Source: Timonella corticicola (GTDB lineage Bacteria; Actinomycetota; Actinomycetes; Actinomycetales; Cellulomonadaceae). Taken from it: a stretch of 64,000 nucleotides of DNA. The DNA is taken from NCBI RefSeq assembly GCF_042683685.1, contig NZ_JBHUOP010000002.1:558001-622000 (forward strand), read 5' to 3'. The notes beneath the pieces are model-generated. The model saw nothing but the letters and a program-made list of their open reading frames with translations, did not search any database and was not told the origin of the DNA. The position numbers were made by a program, and so were the translations under genes. Below, piece after piece: positions 1 through 8,816 of this stretch. Positions within the stretch are counted from its first letter, which is position 1; the number at the start of each line of letters is the position of its first letter.

Positions 1-35
1 AAGACCGGCGCATTCGGCCGCTCTGCCACACTTCC
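1..35 (-). tRNA. tRNA-Ser, 5' half, cut by the window edge
   Basis: Read on the minus strand from 35, the sequence gives a 7-base acceptor strand GGAAGTG, then TG, a D-arm with GCAGAGC and GGCCGAATGC, and the start of the anticodon stem CCGGT followed by loop bases CTT. The long D-loop and GGCCGAATGC are typical of class II serine tRNAs. The first anticodon base is T, which fits tRNA-Ser(TGA), but the remaining anticodon bases lie outside the window, so the isoacceptor is inferred. Confidence 0.75.
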
Positions 36-172
36 TTTGCACTGTGTCATCTGGCCGAAGCCAGCAACAAGCGCCTAACCATTGTGCCATGCCACGGCGC
101 TACCTGGAAATCCAACGACGGTGGCGCGCGACACTATGCGCAGCCACCCAGAGCATCAGGTGGCCGCGAAGG
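36..172. other. Intergenic region downstream of the conservon operon
   Basis: No gene is seen here. A short inverted pair (AGCGCC near 71 and GGCGCT near 97) lies past the stop of the GTPase gene and could end its transcript, but there is no clear T-run, so I do not call a terminator. Confidence 0.4.
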
Positions 173-775
173 CTATGCGCGACTCGCTACCTGCAAGCGC
201 TCCATCGCATGCTGCACAAGTTGGATGAGCGTCTGCTTGGTAGCTGCACGGGAGCGGGCATCCGTGTAGAGCATCGGCACGTGTGCTGGCACCTGAAGCG
301 CTTCGCGAACATCCTCAAGGCGGTGCTTGGCGACACCGTCGAAGCAGTTGACGCCGACGACGAATGGGATACCGCGGGACTCGAAGTAGTCGATCGCCGG
401 GAAACACTGCTCAAGACGTTCAGTGTCCACCAGAACCACAGCACCGATAGCGCCACGAGCCAGGTCATCCCACATGAACAGGAAGCGATCCTGACCTGGG
501 GTACCAAACAGGTAGAGCCACAGTGGACCGGGCAACTCGATACGTCCGAAGTCCATTGCCACTGTCGTGGTCGTCTTGCGATCAGTCACACCGCCAGCGT
601 CGTCAACACCAACCGAGTGTTCGGTCATCGCGGCCTCGGTGTTCAGCGGTTCCACATCGGAGATAGAACCAATGAACGTGGTCTTACCGACCGCGAAGCC
701 ACCGGCGATGACGATCTTGACAACTGTTGGCGCAGCCGTTGCCTGCGTGCCGTTTTCAGAGGGCTGAAATACCAT
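173..775 (-). CDS. Conservon-type small GTPase (CvnD-like)
   Basis: Last gene of a four-gene conservon operon. The 200-residue protein has a P-loop GGFAVGKTT at residues 25-33, a switch-like GTPGQDR at 91-97 and a VNCFDG segment near 148 in the position of the base-specificity loop, as in the MglA-like ATP/GTP-binding proteins of actinobacterial conservons. These are thought to act as membrane-associated molecular switches below the sensor kinase. The start at 775 is preferred over an in-frame GTG at 796 because GGAGAG lies 8 bases upstream. The start lies inside the 3' end of the DUF742 gene (20-base overlap), which implies coupled translation. Nucleotide binding is clear; the signal passed on is unknown. 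Confidence 0.9.
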   Translation of the reverse strand: MVFQPSENGTQATAAPTVVKIVIAGGFAVGKTTFIGSISDVEPLNTEAAMTEHSVGVDDAGGVTDRKTTTTVAMDFGRIELPGPLWLYLFGTPGQDRFLFMWDDLARGAIGAVVLVDTERLEQCFPAIDYFESRGIPFVVGVNCFDGVAKHRLEDVREALQVPAHVPMLYTDARSRAATKQTLIQLVQHAMERLQVASRA

Positions 776-1157
776 TAAGAACACTCTCCAAAACACTTAG
801 GGACATGGCAGGGTTTTGGCCGTGACCTGTGTGTACGTTAACTGGCGTGGATGTGTGGACCTTCAAATAGCCCTCATCCGCCAGGTCGGAAATCAAGATG
901 CGGACAACACCCAGCGGCATCCGCAGCAAAGCGGATACTTCAGCAATCGAAACGTAGTTGCTCGCTGCGTGCTGAATGATTGCTCGCTTCTCGGGGGTCA
1001 GTCCCGTGGAGGATACCGCGCCGGGCAATACCTCGATGAGCGTTTCGAGAGGCAGATTAGAAGTCGCGGACCGCACGCGGCCGCCGGTCACCGCATAAGG
1101 GCGAACGGTCGAGACCTCGTACTGTCCACCCTCCGGGTGGCCTGCTGATTGAGTCAT
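756..1157 (-). CDS. DUF742 family protein (CvnC-like)
   Basis: A 133-residue DUF742 protein, third gene of the conservon operon. The N-terminus carries the family hallmark VRPYAVTGGR near residues 18-27, and the rest looks like a winged-helix fold (TPEKRAII, then SIAEVSALLRMPLGVVRILI, then a DEGYLKV wing). Members are encoded between a roadblock protein and a GTPase and probably join a membrane complex with them; DNA binding has been suggested from the fold but is not visible as function here. AAAGGAT precedes the ATG. It ends inside the start of the GTPase gene and lies 9 bases after the roadblock gene. Confidence 0.9.
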   Translation of the reverse strand: MTQSAGHPEGGQYEVSTVRPYAVTGGRVRSATSNLPLETLIEVLPGAVSSTGLTPEKRAIIQHAASNYVSIAEVSALLRMPLGVVRILISDLADEGYLKVHTSTPVNVHTGHGQNPAMSLSVLESVLNGISAL

Positions 1158-1166
1158 CTTTATCCT

Positions 1167-1616
1167 TTAGCCAAGCGACGCTCGGGTCGCTCCGTCTACG
1201 GGAAGGGAGCCGCGCATCTCGGAGATGAGCTGTGGCGTCAGAGTTGCTTCGGTACGCGATACCAGCATAGCCATTTCGTAGCCGATCAGGCCCACATCGC
1301 AGTTCGAGTCGGCAACTGCGGCCAAAACGGAACCATTCGAGACGTTCATCAGGAATAGGAATCCGTTGTCCATCTCAACGATTGACTGACGTACCGCACC
1401 GCCGTTGAGTTGGCGGGATGCACCGCGGGTGAGGCTGGACATACCCGAGACGATTGCCGCAAGTTGGTCGCCTGAAGTGCGGTCCAAGTTGTCTGACATC
1501 GCCATCAGAAGTCCATCCGCGGATACCACGAGCGTATGCCTGGTAGCTGGAACGGTACGCACAAAGTTATCGAGCAACCATCCAAAGTTAGTTGCCTCGG
1601 TGCTCAGCGTGCTCAT
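1167..1616 (-). CDS. Roadblock/LC7 domain protein (CvnB-like)
   Basis: A 149-residue roadblock/LC7 protein, second gene of the conservon operon. The single domain runs almost the whole length (LDNFVRTVPATRHTLVVSAD at the start, then the SLTRGASRQLNGG helix and FLFLMNVSNGSVLAAVADS strands). In this operon type the roadblock protein is the usual partner of the small GTPase, probably controlling its nucleotide state. AAGGAG lies 6 bases upstream of the ATG. It follows the kinase gene after 35 bases, so the four genes probably share one transcript. The length is normal for the family. Confidence 0.92.
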   Translation of the reverse strand: MSTLSTEATNFGWLLDNFVRTVPATRHTLVVSADGLLMAMSDNLDRTSGDQLAAIVSGMSSLTRGASRQLNGGAVRQSIVEMDNGFLFLMNVSNGSVLAAVADSNCDVGLIGYEMAMLVSRTEATLTPQLISEMRGSLPVDGATRASLG

Positions 1617-1651
1617 ACTTTCTCCTTAAGTGTGTCTTCGACGAGTGGTGG

Positions 1652-4600
1652 TTACGGGATTACCGAGTCAGGCACACGTGCTGCTTGTACTTCACTAGCT
1701 TGGGCCCCCTGCTCAGGTGAATGGTTACCGTCTTGACGTCCGCGCTGTGTTGCGGATTGGAAGGCGGACAATCGAGAACGCAGTTCTGCTGCGTCGCGGC
1801 TGATCTTTTGTGCGCTCGGGTCGTCTTGCGGTCCTTCGACGTTTCCGCGGACACGGCGCGTGAGGTTCGTTCCACCCGCTGAGACGGCATTCGGCCGGTA
1901 TGCCGACAACTCACTCAGCTCAGCGAACGCCTGCTCCTGGATCGTGGACTGCAATGCGAGCGCATTTGGCTGTCCGAAGGCCGCGGGCGGCTCCCAGTGT
2001 GAGGTCCCTGCTGGCGCTGGCGATGCGACTGCCGGTGAGAACGATGTCGTGGAACCCGATGGGCCAGCGGTCGTCTCCGCTGCCCCGTTTCCACTGGCAC
2101 CGAATGGCTGTTGGCCGCCAAATACCTGTACTGGCTCTGGCGCCGCACCGGTACGCTGCGGAAGATCGTGCGTCAGCGCTGGCCTAAACGACCTCTGTGC
2201 TGGTGCTTCCATGGCACCTGCACCCGGGGTGTTAAAGCTCGGGGCCTGAGTAGCCACGCCGTAGGGTTGAGGTTCAGCCTGCGCAACCCCGTATGCGGAT
2301 GCCGGCGCTCCTTGGCCACCTACCTGTGGACTTGGCGTTGGCTGGAAAGAACCGAACGGTGCGTCCATTGGCCGCTGCCCTGGTTCCGTCACTGACGTGG
2401 AAGGAGTTCCGAAAACTGGCGGGAAGGCCTGCCCCGTCGGCTGCTGGACAGGTGCCTGCGCCGCAGGAACCGTCTTGTCCTTCTTACCGAACAGCTTCGC
2501 GAAGAATCCCTTCTTTGCAGGTGCTGCCTTCGGCTCGGGAACATCGGCCACCACATCGGCGAACGATGCGACTGGTGCGTTGTTGTAGAGCGTTGGATCC
2601 AACGGCGAGGCGACGGATGGGGCGCTAATCGGCGTGAATGGATGCGATGGCGGCAACTGCTGTCCACCTGGGTTCGCGTCAGCACCTGGAAACTGTGGTG
2701 CGAATACTGGCTCTTGGGCAACGGTAGGCTGCTCAAGGTATTGGTGCTCAACTATTGCAGGTTCCTGGGCATGCCATTCGGTGTTGACAGGCTCATCGTG
2801 GTAGCCGACTGGCTGCTCCACGTAGCCCTGGAATTCGGGCTGCTGTGGAACATACTCGCCATCGTGGGCATAATGGCTGTGTTCGTCTGCAGTAACACCG
2901 TGGGCGTTCTGGTCAAACACAGGTGCAAATTCATGCTGCTCCTGCGGTGCAGCACCATCCGCGAATGTGGGAACCCAGACGTCGTCTGCGTTCTGCTGCG
3001 CCGGGGCCTGAGCGCTGTACTCGATTTCCTCAGCACTTGCTGGGCTTGGCGAACTCAACGCAGCCATCCGTGCTTCGCGTGCACGCGAGGCGCGGGTCGG
3101 CAGGTTGGCAAACCGCTCTGCCCACTCCGCTCCCGACGAGGCGCTCAGAGCTGATGGCGCGTATGGTCCATCCTCGACCGCATCCGGGGTGAAGCTCGGA
3201 GGAGTGTCATAGGCGACCTGTACTGCCGGTTCGAAACTTGGTGGAAGTTCCTCAGACGGCACTGCCTCGGCAGTGTGGTGGCTGGCGGTCTCACGTCCGC
3301 CAAGGGGCTCATAACCACCAGGGGCGACTGTCGGCTCGTATGCTGAGCCGAAGCCAGTCTCGTAGGTCACCGTGTCAGGTTCGACGTATGAGGCATCGAC
3401 CTGTTGTGGTTCCTCCCCAGCTATCGCAGCAGAATCGCCTGCTGCGGCCAGATCGTTGGGGTTGAACGAACGGAAACTTGAGAACATCGCCGAGCGTCGT
3501 TCTGGGGCCTGCGGTTTGACCTCTTCTTCCTGTGCGAAGTCAATGACTGGCTGTGCCGAGGCACGACGAGTCGGCAGGCTGGCAGCGGGAGCGGCCGCCG
3601 TCGCAGGCGCCCAAGACACGTCGCTATCTTCCGAGACGACGGGTGCGAGCGGTGTCTGCAACGGTGGTAGAACGATATCTTCCTCGTGCAAGTCTGGGCC
3701 GGTCATGTGGCCAGCGCCACGGCTCGGCAGATCTGTTGGCGTTACCGGCTGCTCTGTCGGGATCTCTGGCGTAAACGCCTCCGCCTGAGGCAGCGCGGAA
3801 ACGCGTCGTTTCGGCATGCCGGTGTGGGTGGTGCCGTCGGTCAGTGCCTCGAGGTTGACCTCTTGGACAACCTCAGGCTCCGGTTCAGCCTGCAGCCAGT
3901 TTTGCGCAGCCTGCTGGTTCTCGCGGCTCAGCGGGTCGGTTGGCTGCGGTAGTGGCTGCTCGGAGAGGTCCGCGAAGAGCGCGAACGGGAAGGACAGCAC
4001 GATGACCGTTCCCTCGGAACCATCTGCTGGTCGCGAGAAGGAGACGTGTACGCCGAGACGGTCAGCGAGTCGACCGACCACGAACAGACCCACGCGCTGC
4101 ACGCCGACGACGTCGGTTGCGGAACGCGAAGCAACCTTGCGGTTTGCCTCTTCGATGTCCTGGTCGTTCATTCCCAGACCGTAGTCACGGATGGTCACCG
4201 TCATGAAGTGCTTGGAGAGCGCCGTCGTGACCTCGACCGGGGTGTGTGGCTCGGAGAAGTTGGTGGCGTTTTCCAGCAATTCTGCGATGAGGTGGGCCGA
4301 GTTCAGCGCATTGTGACCGAGCATCAGTGGGTCAGCCTGCAGATCCAATTGAATTCGGTCGTACTGCTCGATCTCCGAGGATGCGGTACGGACTACGTCC
4401 GAGATAGCCATTGGTTCACGGACACGTCGACCGGAGTCGATGCCCGCGAGCACGAGAAGCGACTCTGAGTTTCGACGCATTCGAGTTGCAAGGTGGTCGA
4501 GACGGAACAGGTTTGCGAGGGTGTTTGGGTCTTCTTCAGCACGCTCGAGTTCATCAAGGAAGCCGAGCTGACGGTTGAGGAGCACATGGTCACGACGTGC

Positions 4601-5902
4601 CACGTTCACGAACATTTCAGCGATGGAACCACGCAGTGCAGCCTGTTCACGGGCAACGTCAATCGTGGTGGTGTTGACCGAGTTGAACGACGCCGCGAGT
4701 TGTCCAACCTCGTCTCGAGATGCGACTTCAATCGGCTTGAGTTCAAAGTCGGGGGTCTGACCTGGGACGGCCATCTGGTCCACGAGGCGCGGCAACTCGT
4801 TTTTAACCTGGTCTGCCGCACGTGCGAGGTGGCGCAGCGGGTTGGTGATCGAACGAGAAGTGATGTAAGCAATCGCAAGCGACGCAGCAACAGCAAGAAG
4901 CACACCGAGGATCGTCAAGATTGCTTGGGTTCGCGCGTTATTAGCGCTATTTAAAGCAGCCTTTTCCATCTCTTCGCGCACTGTCTCGCGGATCGGGGTA
5001 ATCATTTCAATTGCGTCTCCGGAGATCTGCGACCAGTTCTCGATGTGGAAGCTGGAGACGCTTCGTGCCTGTCCGTTGGCAACAAGCTGTCGCACAGCGG
5101 AGTAGGACGAGGGGAAGGATGGCAGCAGGTCGAGTCCCTCGATACGGGCACCGGTCACGTCCTGAATAGTCTCAACACGCAGGTCGTTCACCTGTCGAGT
5201 ACGCAGTGCAACGTCGCGTTCACGGGCGGTTGCGAGGTCGTCGCCCATCTCACGGCTGGAGCTTAGGAGTTGTCCGATGAGCGTCGCTTCGGACCGCATA
5301 CGGTCCTGATAGCGGTAGAGCGACTCGTAGGTCGAGGTCGTGGTTCCCACGTAGCGGTCGGAGGCGGTGTCACCGAGGGTTGCGACGAAGCGGAACATCA
5401 AACCGACTGTGTCGTCGTATTCCTTAGCGAGCGCAAGCGGCGTCACGAAGCCTCGACGAGCGAACTCCTCCGCTCGCACAAGCCCGACACGCAACTGCGA
5501 GCGGGCGTCTTCGAGGGCCTGCTGGGCTTGGTCCGGAATACGGTCAAAGCTTCCTGCCGGATAATTCGAGTCGAGTGCATCAAGAGCCTGGTTGCGCAGT
5601 GCAACCATCTCATCAAAGCGCGCTCCGGCCTCGCTGGTCGCCTCGGGCATTTCCTCGCCTTCACTCACCATTGGAGTGTGAGAGCCAAGGCCCGCAACTG
5701 CCGCATCTCGTTCCGCCTGAATGACGGTAACAAGTTCCTCCGCGTCACCCACGAAGCGGGTCACATCACGCACCTGGTTCGCGTCTCGCCAGTTATCGAT
5801 CGACACCCAGGTAAACACTGCGGCTGCCGCGAGAATGACAAGGAATGGAACGGCCAGGGTTGCAAGGATCTTGTTCTGAACGCTCAAGCGGTTGAGAAGC
5901 AT
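1652..5902 (-). CDS. Conservon sensor histidine kinase with nitrate/nitrite-sensing-type domain and very long tail (CvnA-like)
   Basis: First gene of the operon, 1416 residues. Order: membrane helix at about 12-34; an extracellular helical domain to about 320 of the nitrate/nitrite-sensing (NIT) type; second membrane helix at about 328-348; HAMP; a DHp-like helix with LDHLATR (His near 469); HATPase domain with N box ELLENATN near 541-548 and DYGLGM near 573-578, ending near 640. The remaining 770 or so residues are Pro/Gln/Ala/Glu-rich and probably disordered, with a lone Lys-rich motif GFFAKLFGKKDK. The start at 5902 has GGAGGG seven bases upstream; an in-frame ATG 39 bases earlier has none. 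It is probably a kinase-like scaffold for the roadblock/GTPase partners. The ligand is not known from sequence. Confidence 0.9.
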   Translation of the reverse strand: MLLNRLSVQNKILATLAVPFLVILAAAAVFTWVSIDNWRDANQVRDVTRFVGDAEELVTVIQAERDAAVAGLGSHTPMVSEGEEMPEATSEAGARFDEMVALRNQALDALDSNYPAGSFDRIPDQAQQALEDARSQLRVGLVRAEEFARRGFVTPLALAKEYDDTVGLMFRFVATLGDTASDRYVGTTTSTYESLYRYQDRMRSEATLIGQLLSSSREMGDDLATARERDVALRTRQVNDLRVETIQDVTGARIEGLDLLPSFPSSYSAVRQLVANGQARSVSSFHIENWSQISGDAIEMITPIRETVREEMEKAALNSANNARTQAILTILGVLLAVAASLAIAYITSRSITNPLRHLARAADQVKNELPRLVDQMAVPGQTPDFELKPIEVASRDEVGQLAASFNSVNTTTIDVAREQAALRGSIAEMFVNVARRDHVLLNRQLGFLDELERAEEDPNTLANLFRLDHLATRMRRNSESLLVLAGIDSGRRVREPMAISDVVRTASSEIEQYDRIQLDLQADPLMLGHNALNSAHLIAELLENATNFSEPHTPVEVTTALSKHFMTVTIRDYGLGMNDQDIEEANRKVASRSATDVVGVQRVGLFVVGRLADRLGVHVSFSRPADGSEGTVIVLSFPFALFADLSEQPLPQPTDPLSRENQQAAQNWLQAEPEPEVVQEVNLEALTDGTTHTGMPKRRVSALPQAEAFTPEIPTEQPVTPTDLPSRGAGHMTGPDLHEEDIVLPPLQTPLAPVVSEDSDVSWAPATAAAPAASLPTRRASAQPVIDFAQEEEVKPQAPERRSAMFSSFRSFNPNDLAAAGDSAAIAGEEPQQVDASYVEPDTVTYETGFGSAYEPTVAPGGYEPLGGRETASHHTAEAVPSEELPPSFEPAVQVAYDTPPSFTPDAVEDGPYAPSALSASSGAEWAERFANLPTRASRAREARMAALSSPSPASAEEIEYSAQAPAQQNADDVWVPTFADGAAPQEQHEFAPVFDQNAHGVTADEHSHYAHDGEYVPQQPEFQGYVEQPVGYHDEPVNTEWHAQEPAIVEHQYLEQPTVAQEPVFAPQFPGADANPGGQQLPPSHPFTPISAPSVASPLDPTLYNNAPVASFADVVADVPEPKAAPAKKGFFAKLFGKKDKTVPAAQAPVQQPTGQAFPPVFGTPSTSVTEPGQRPMDAPFGSFQPTPSPQVGGQGAPASAYGVAQAEPQPYGVATQAPSFNTPGAGAMEAPAQRSFRPALTHDLPQRTGAAPEPVQVFGGQQPFGASGNGAAETTAGPSGSTTSFSPAVASPAPAGTSHWEPPAAFGQPNALALQSTIQEQAFAELSELSAYRPNAVSAGGTNLTRRVRGNVEGPQDDPSAQKISRDAAELRSRLSAFQSATQRGRQDGNHSPEQGAQASEVQAARVPDSVIP

Positions 5903-6545
5903 CCTTGATCCCTCCAAATCCTTTTCTAAACGAACGGGCACAGGTGAGTGTCCGCTCTTGAATTATCGGCAGGCGTGCGCCAAACCTTAACTTTGAACGT
6001 GCTAGTCAGTGACTAAGCGTAGGCTTTCAAGTGGCTAGATTTCAATATTCTGGGCAGGGATACCTTTACTGACCTGAGTAAAACGTTACGCGTTTCACTT
6101 ATTCCGCCCGTATCAACACCACCAGATCATTGCCATGTGGAAAGCCTGATGTTTGCTGAGCCCGCGTTGGCTGTTGGGGTGACAGCGCGGAGAGAAGCAG
6201 GGTTGCGGCGCTACGACCGCCCAGAGAATATCCGCTGTCACCCGGTGGTTCGGGCGTATTGCGGCTCGAGTGACCCGACTCCAGTCACGACCACGGGCAC
6301 GCTGGCGGGTGCACGAAGACATTGTGAGTACTGCCACCACTCGACTCTGGCGGTTATCCCAAAAATATCGGGGGAGCGGAAGCGCTAGTTCTCCCCATAC
6401 CCACTGAATGAACGCCACACGATGCCATTCACGCGGTGGCGTCTCCATCGCGACCTCGTAGCGGACAGTAACTCGGGATATGCGTGGTGCCCATACGGTC
6501 AGTGGGATTCCCCCACTTGCCTGCAACAGATGGTGACGCACACAC
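5903..6545. other. Long intergenic region upstream of the conservon operon
   Basis: No convincing gene. It must hold the promoter of the sensor kinase gene: on the minus strand GATAAT (5962-5967) is a fair -10 box about 60 bases before the start, with only a weak -35. Further on are short inverted pairs, for example ACGCCAC/GTGGCGT between 6408 and 6443, and a GGGGGAG/CTCCCC pair near 6370-6400. These could belong to a small RNA, but no known RNA family is recognised. Open frames on both strands (6113-6541 minus, 6137-6388 plus) have no recognisable protein features. Confidence 0.4.
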
Positions 6546-6592
6546 AGGTGCGCGGCTCGTCGTGAATCCGATTGACGACGAGCCGCGCACCT
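6546..6592 (-). terminator. Hairpin downstream of the sugar ABC importer operon
   Basis: A perfect 17-bp inverted repeat (arms 6546-6562 and 6576-6592, 13-base loop) lies about 100 bases past the stop of the last permease gene. It has no strong T-run, so it may be a transcript-end stabiliser or weak terminator. The arm contains GGCTCGTCG, a motif shared with other intergenic hairpins in the window. Confidence 0.6.
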
Positions 6593-6694
6593 ACCAGCAC
6601 AGCGTTACGGACAAGGCAGTGCAGCGGAGAATAGGGGTTTCGCGAAGCAAACACCTACCGCAGCACAACGAACACAGTTCGCAACCACCAAGCA

Positions 6695-7639
6695 CTAACC
6701 CTTCACAGAGCCAGCCAGCAGCCCGCGTACGAAGTAGCGTTGCAGGGCGAGGAACACGATGACCGGAACGACCATCGAAACGAACGCACCCGCGGACAAC
6801 AGGTACCAGGCCTGGCCACGCGTACCGGACAGTTCCGCGACGCGCACCGTCAGCGGTGCGACATCTTGGCTGCCACCGGCAAACACCAGAGCCACGAGCA
6901 GGTCGTTCCAGACCCACAGGAACTGGAAGATCGCGAACGACGCGATCGCCGGAACCAGAAGCGGCAGGAGCACCTGGAAGAACACCTTCACGTGTCCAGC
7001 ACCATCCACACGAGCTGCCTCCACAAGTTCACGTGGGATTTCCCGCATGAAATTGTGCAGCAGGAAGATCGCGAGCGGCAACGCAAACATGGAGTGACTC
7101 AACCACACCGTCAGGAAGGTGCCGTTGATGCCCCAGTTCACATAGGTGGTGAGCAGTGGAATCAACGTGACCTGGATCGGCACGACCTGCAGTGCGAACA
7201 CCGCGATGAACAGTACGCTGCGCCCCTTGAAGTCGATCCACGCGAAAGCGTACGCGGCCAAGAGTGCGAGCGTGATCGGGATGACCACAGACGGAAGGGT
7301 GATCACGAACGAGTTCACAAAGAACGTTGAGAGTTGGAAGCGGCTACCGGTCAGGACCTCTGTGTAGTTGTCCAGCGTGAACGTCGGGTTGGTGAACCAG
7401 GTCCACCATCCGGTCTTCACGATGTCCGCCTCTGGCCTGAACGAGGTGACGAGCAATCCGAGGGTCGGGATCGTCCAGAAGACAGCGATAAGGATCGCTA
7501 TCAAGGATGCCACCCGTGACGACAGCGTCTTACTTACCTTGTCCGCGCGCACCTCAAGGTTCTCGATCTTCTTGCCGCGAGTGGGGATGACCGGTCCTCC
7601 GGCCGCCTCTGGCACAACTGCATCTGATGCTGCGGTCAT
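6695..7639 (-). CDS. Carbohydrate ABC transporter permease (MalG/AglG type)
   Basis: A 314-residue inner permease of a CUT1 sugar importer. A hydrophilic N-terminus of about 40 residues precedes six predicted membrane helices. The EAA loop that docks the ATPase reads ELVEAARVDGAGHVKVFFQV near residues 201-220. With the neighbouring permease and binding protein it resembles the alpha-glucoside system AglEFG. Its ATG overlaps the TGA of the upstream permease (ATGA), with GGAGGAAG just before, so the two permeases are made in step. No ATPase gene follows; such systems in actinobacteria usually borrow a shared MsiK-type ATPase encoded elsewhere. Confidence 0.92.
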   Translation of the reverse strand: MTAASDAVVPEAAGGPVIPTRGKKIENLEVRADKVSKTLSSRVASLIAILIAVFWTIPTLGLLVTSFRPEADIVKTGWWTWFTNPTFTLDNYTEVLTGSRFQLSTFFVNSFVITLPSVVIPITLALLAAYAFAWIDFKGRSVLFIAVFALQVVPIQVTLIPLLTTYVNWGINGTFLTVWLSHSMFALPLAIFLLHNFMREIPRELVEAARVDGAGHVKVFFQVLLPLLVPAIASFAIFQFLWVWNDLLVALVFAGGSQDVAPLTVRVAELSGTRGQAWYLLSAGAFVSMVVPVIVFLALQRYFVRGLLAGSVKG

Positions 7640-8643
7640 CGCACTTCCTCCGTCTTCCTCATCTGGCGGACGTTATACACAACCAGTGGAATCACAAACA
7701 GGAACAGGATCACCGCAAGCGCGGCGCCAAGGCCCTGGTTGTTCTGGCGGAACGACTGGGTATAGAACTCGTTTGCGATCACACCCGTGCCGAAGTTTCC
7801 ACCGGTCATCGTGCGGACGATGTCGAACACCTTGAGGGTTCCCATTGCGATCGTGGTGAGCACGACAACGGTTGCCGGGCGCACGCTGGGGATGGTGATG
7901 TGCCAGAACAGTTGAAGGCCATTGACGCCGTCGAGACGTGCCGCCTCAACGGTCGAGTCCGGGATCGCCTTGATGGCGGCGGACAGGATAGTCATTGCGA
8001 AACCTGACTGGATCCAGATCATCACGATCATGAGGAACAGGTTGTTCCACGGCCCGTGGAGCAAGAACTGCTGCGGTTCGAGTCCGAGCCACAGCAACAC
8101 CTGGTTGAGCAGACCGATCTGCGGTGGCTGCTTGTCAAGTGGAACCCCGACGAGCACGTCCCTGTACTCGTACATGAACTTCCAGATGATGGAGGCCCCG
8201 ACCATGGAGATTGCCATTGGCATGAACATGAGGGTTTTGGCGAACTTCTCAAATCGCGTGCGGTCAACGAGGACCGCATAGGTCAGACCCACCAGAGTGG
8301 ACACAACCGGCACGACCAGCGTCCACATGAGGGTGTTGAGAAGGATCTGCTGGAACGACGAATCGGAGAATGCCCTGACATAGTTATCGAACCCAACGAG
8401 TTCTTGACCTGTTCGGTCATAGAAGGACGAACGGATCGTCAGAAGGGCTGGGTACACCAGACCAAATCCGATTGCCAGCATCGCTGGACCAAGGAACGCA
8501 AGAACGAGAACCCAGCGGGGAGCTCGTGGAATACGTTCGACTACTAAGAGAATGACCGCCATGATGATGACAAACAGGGCGATCGCGCACAACATCAGTA
8601 TGAGTTTGTCCGCGGTTGTATCTGCGCGCAGAAAATCAGTCAC
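7636..8643 (-). CDS. Sugar ABC transporter permease (MalF/AglF type)
   Basis: A 335-residue CUT1 permease, partner of the following gene. Two N-terminal membrane helices (about residues 12-35 and 42-62) precede the usual six-helix core, and the EAA loop reads STVEAARLDGVNGLQLFWHI near residues 220-240. The layout matches AglF of alpha-glucoside importers. It starts at a GTG with GGGAGGAAG about six bases upstream and overlaps the next permease by four bases. It lies 173 bases after the binding-protein gene; a strong hairpin in that gap probably lowers permease expression relative to the binding protein. Confidence 0.92.
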   Translation of the reverse strand: MTDFLRADTTADKLILMLCAIALFVIIMAVILLVVERIPRAPRWVLVLAFLGPAMLAIGFGLVYPALLTIRSSFYDRTGQELVGFDNYVRAFSDSSFQQILLNTLMWTLVVPVVSTLVGLTYAVLVDRTRFEKFAKTLMFMPMAISMVGASIIWKFMYEYRDVLVGVPLDKQPPQIGLLNQVLLWLGLEPQQFLLHGPWNNLFLMIVMIWIQSGFAMTILSAAIKAIPDSTVEAARLDGVNGLQLFWHITIPSVRPATVVVLTTIAMGTLKVFDIVRTMTGGNFGTGVIANEFYTQSFRQNNQGLGAALAVILFLFVIPLVVYNVRQMRKTEEVR

Positions 8644-8757
8644 GCTTCCTCCCGGCTACGAGTGACACTTCAAGCGTTTATCCAAGACTGAAACAGGTGG
8701 GTGCGTATCCCACGTGCTCAGCGATGCGGTGCACGACAGCTTTCTGGTTGGACGAGC

Positions 8758-8792
8758 CGCGGCGGACCAGCCTTTCAGCCCGGTCCGCCGCG
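8758..8792 (-). promoter_or_regulatory. Hairpin between binding-protein and permease genes
   Basis: A perfect 11-bp GC-rich inverted repeat (arms 8758-8768 and 8782-8792) just past the binding-protein stop codon. Such hairpins in sugar ABC operons stabilise the upstream message and attenuate read-through, giving more binding protein than permease. There is no T-run, so full termination is unlikely. Confidence 0.6.
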
Positions 8793-8816
8793 CGTGCACT
8801 CATCTTTTCGTAAGTG

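Noticed and set aside
6113..6541. Open frames on both strands in the long gap before the conservon operon
   Set aside because: No good ribosome sites, no domain features and odd composition (Trp/Arg/His-rich); not supported as genes.
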